Translations under genes and position numbers: made by a program
Shown here: piece by piece, positions 6,913 to 8,419 of the stretch
Layout: the number at the start of each line of letters is the position of its first letter
Position numbering within the stretch: the first letter of the stretch is position 1
Source of the DNA: Chitinophagaceae bacterium
Lineage (GTDB): Bacteria > Bacteroidota > Bacteroidia > Chitinophagales > Chitinophagaceae
Assembly: GCA_947463755.1 (NCBI GenBank)
Contig: CANHUK010000050.1
Location: 1-8,419, forward strand
Reading direction: 5' to 3'
DNA: 8,419 nucleotides
Notes under the pieces: generated by a model
The model's database searches: none
Told to the model about the DNA's origin: nothing
What the model saw: the letters and a program-made list of their open reading frames with translations, nothing else

Positions 6913-8419
6913 ATGCACATACGTAGATATCTTCTGATCTTAAGTCTCACTGCATCGATCCATTCCGGGGCGCAGAATGCGAGGCCCAATATTGTTTTCA
7001 TTCTGACGGACGACCATCGATTTGACGGTCTGGGATATCTCGGAAATCCCCTCGCCCGCACGCCCGAACTGGATGCGATCGCCCGTTCGGGTACGGTGTT
7101 TCGCAATGCCTTTGCTTCCACGCCGATCTGTTCCGCGAGTCGCGCAAGCATCTTTTCCGGACTGCAGGAGCGCACACATCGCTACGGCTTTCAAACGGAC
7201 GCCATCCTGCCGGCCTATATGGATTCAGCCTGGCCGGTGATGCTGCGTCGTGCCGGATATCGCACTGCTTTTTTTGGGAAGTTCGGGGTGAAGTATCCTG
7301 GCATGGATACGCAGTTTGACGTTCATGAGGATTACGACCGGAATAACAAATACAGCGACCGCCGCGGTTATTTCTTTAAGACCATCGGTGCTGACACCGT
7401 CCATTTGACCCGTTACACCGGTCAGCAGGGGGTGGATTTCATCAACAGCCAGTCCGCGGACAGGCCTTTCTGTCTGCAATTAGCTTTCAGTGCGCCGCAT
7501 GCACATGATGGTGCCCCGGACCAATATTTCTCGCAGCCGGAATTTGATACGATGTTCCGGGATCTGGTGATTCCGCGCCCACCATTATCTGATGATGCCT
7601 ATTTCAACGAACAGCCTGCTGCGGTTCGTGCCGGCTTTAACCGGCTGCGCTGGACATGGCGCTTCGACGAACCGGCCAAGTATCAGCGGATGATCAAGGC
7701 CTATTACCGGATGATCGCCGAAGTGGACAAGGAAGTGGGACGTGTTCGCGAAGCCCTACGGGCCCGGGGAATGGATCGCAACACGGTGATCATATTTCTG
7801 GGTGACAACGGATATTTCCTCGGAGAGCGGGGTTTGGCCGACAAGTGGCTGATGTACGAGCCTTCTATTCGGGTGCCGATGGTGATCCACGATCCACGTC
7901 GGCGCAGTCACCGGGAGGTAACTGAGATGGTGTTGAATACGGATGTATCTGCGACGATTCTGGACATCGCGGGGGTTGAGCGGCCGGCATCCTATCACGG
8001 TCAAAGCCTGAAGCCGATGGTTGATGGCAAGCGCCTTTCGGTGAACCGGGATACGGTATTGATCGAACATCTCTGGGTGTTCGATCAGATCCCGGCGAGT
8101 GAAGGCATTCGAACAGCCGGCTGGAAGTATTTCCGGTACGTGGATGATCAGACGCTGGAGTTCCTGTTTGATCTGTCCGTAGATCCGCAGGAGAAGGTCA
8201 ACCTGGCTAAGGATCCGCGATATGCCACACAATTGTCGGCCATGCGGGCGGGATTCGTAAGACATGCCCATAGGTATGCTGATGCACGAAGCGGCGGTCC
8301 GGTCATGCTTTCCACGCAAATGGATCGATTGCCGGAAGGCGCGGTGGCACAGGCTCCGCGTCCGATCTTCGAATGGACTTTGCCAGAGAATGTGGTGAAG
8401 CAGCGTGGTTATCAGATGC
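6913..8419 (+). CDS. S1-family sulfatase, probable N-terminal half of a sulfatase/alpha-L-rhamnosidase fusion (3' partial)
   Basis: Translation from the ATG at 6913 is open to the window end (502 codons, no stop). A signal peptide is clear: HIRRYLLILSL, with cleavage likely after SGA at residue 20. The sulfatase domain spans about residues 25-455: metal-binding Asp33-Asp34 in ILTDDHRFDG; maturation motif CSASRASIFSG with Cys73 and Arg77 (the accepted Cys-X-Ala-X-Arg variant); GKFG with Lys123; SAPHAHDG with His196; FLGDNGYFLGERG with Asp298-Asn299; and ADKWLMYEP with Lys311. The usual sulfatase ending (LFDLSVDPQEKVNLA) is followed by some 80 more residues. Near the edge PRPIFEWTLPENVVKQRGYQM (about residues 482-502) resembles the opening strands of GH78 rhamnosidases (PRxSW...QxAYQI). 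A sulfatase (S1_25)/GH78 fusion is known from the Formosa agariphila ulvan locus. The sulfatase call is firm; the fusion is inference from about 20 residues. The gene follows the GH105 gene by 25 bases. Confidence 0.9.
   Translation, partial: MHIRRYLLILSLTASIHSGAQNARPNIVFILTDDHRFDGLGYLGNPLARTPELDAIARSGTVFRNAFASTPICSASRASIFSGLQERTHRYGFQTDAILPAYMDSAWPVMLRRAGYRTAFFGKFGVKYPGMDTQFDVHEDYDRNNKYSDRRGYFFKTIGADTVHLTRYTGQQGVDFINSQSADRPFCLQLAFSAPHAHDGAPDQYFSQPEFDTMFRDLVIPRPPLSDDAYFNEQPAAVRAGFNRLRWTWRFDEPAKYQRMIKAYYRMIAEVDKEVGRVREALRARGMDRNTVIIFLGDNGYFLGERGLADKWLMYEPSIRVPMVIHDPRRRSHREVTEMVLNTDVSATILDIAGVERPASYHGQSLKPMVDGKRLSVNRDTVLIEHLWVFDQIPASEGIRTAGWKYFRYVDDQTLEFLFDLSVDPQEKVNLAKDPRYATQLSAMRAGFVRHAHRYADARSGGPVMLSTQMDRLPEGAVAQAPRPIFEWTLPENVVKQRGYQM

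Overview
The window looks like part of a polysaccharide-degradation locus from a member of the Bacteroidota with moderate GC, probably a T9SS-bearing environmental lineage. Four things support this. One protein ends in a type IX secretion (T9SS) sorting domain. None of the three visible start codons has a Shine-Dalgarno sequence. Sulfatases sit next to a GH88/GH105 unsaturated uronyl hydrolase. All four confident genes lie on the plus strand. No RNA genes, CRISPR arrays, insertion sequences or transposases were seen.

Layout: (1) 2-1342, an iduronate-2-sulfatase-like S1 sulfatase whose N-terminus lies off the left edge. (2) 1343-1626, a gap of about 280 bp with a doubtful minus-strand small ORF and a hairpin. 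(3) 1627-5706, a 1359-residue secreted modular protein: signal peptide, two copies of a paired Ig-like module (the first interrupted by a LamG-type domain), seven fibronectin-III repeats and a C-terminal T9SS sorting domain. (4) 5778-6887, a lipoprotein-type GH105 (YteR-like) hydrolase whose start codon lies inside a perfect inverted repeat. (5) 6913 to the right edge, a second S1 sulfatase whose C-terminal tail runs into what looks like the start of an alpha-L-rhamnosidase (GH78) N-terminal domain. This last gene is cut by the window.

Inferred joint role: lyases encoded elsewhere would cut a sulfated, uronic-acid-containing polysaccharide. The GH105 enzyme would remove the terminal 4,5-unsaturated uronic acid from the oligosaccharides. 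The sulfatases would strip sulfate esters, and the putative sulfatase/rhamnosidase would release rhamnose. This set fits ulvan (sulfated rhamnose plus glucuronic/iduronic acid) better than glycosaminoglycans or plain rhamnogalacturonan, but no lyase, SusC/SusD pair or regulator is visible to confirm it. The large T9SS protein has no recognisable catalytic domain and may be a surface or secreted glycan-binding or adhesive protein, or an unrelated neighbour.

The main points of interest are the LamG domain nested inside an Ig-like domain, the hairpin that encloses the GH105 start codon, and the likely sulfatase-GH78 fusion at the right edge.
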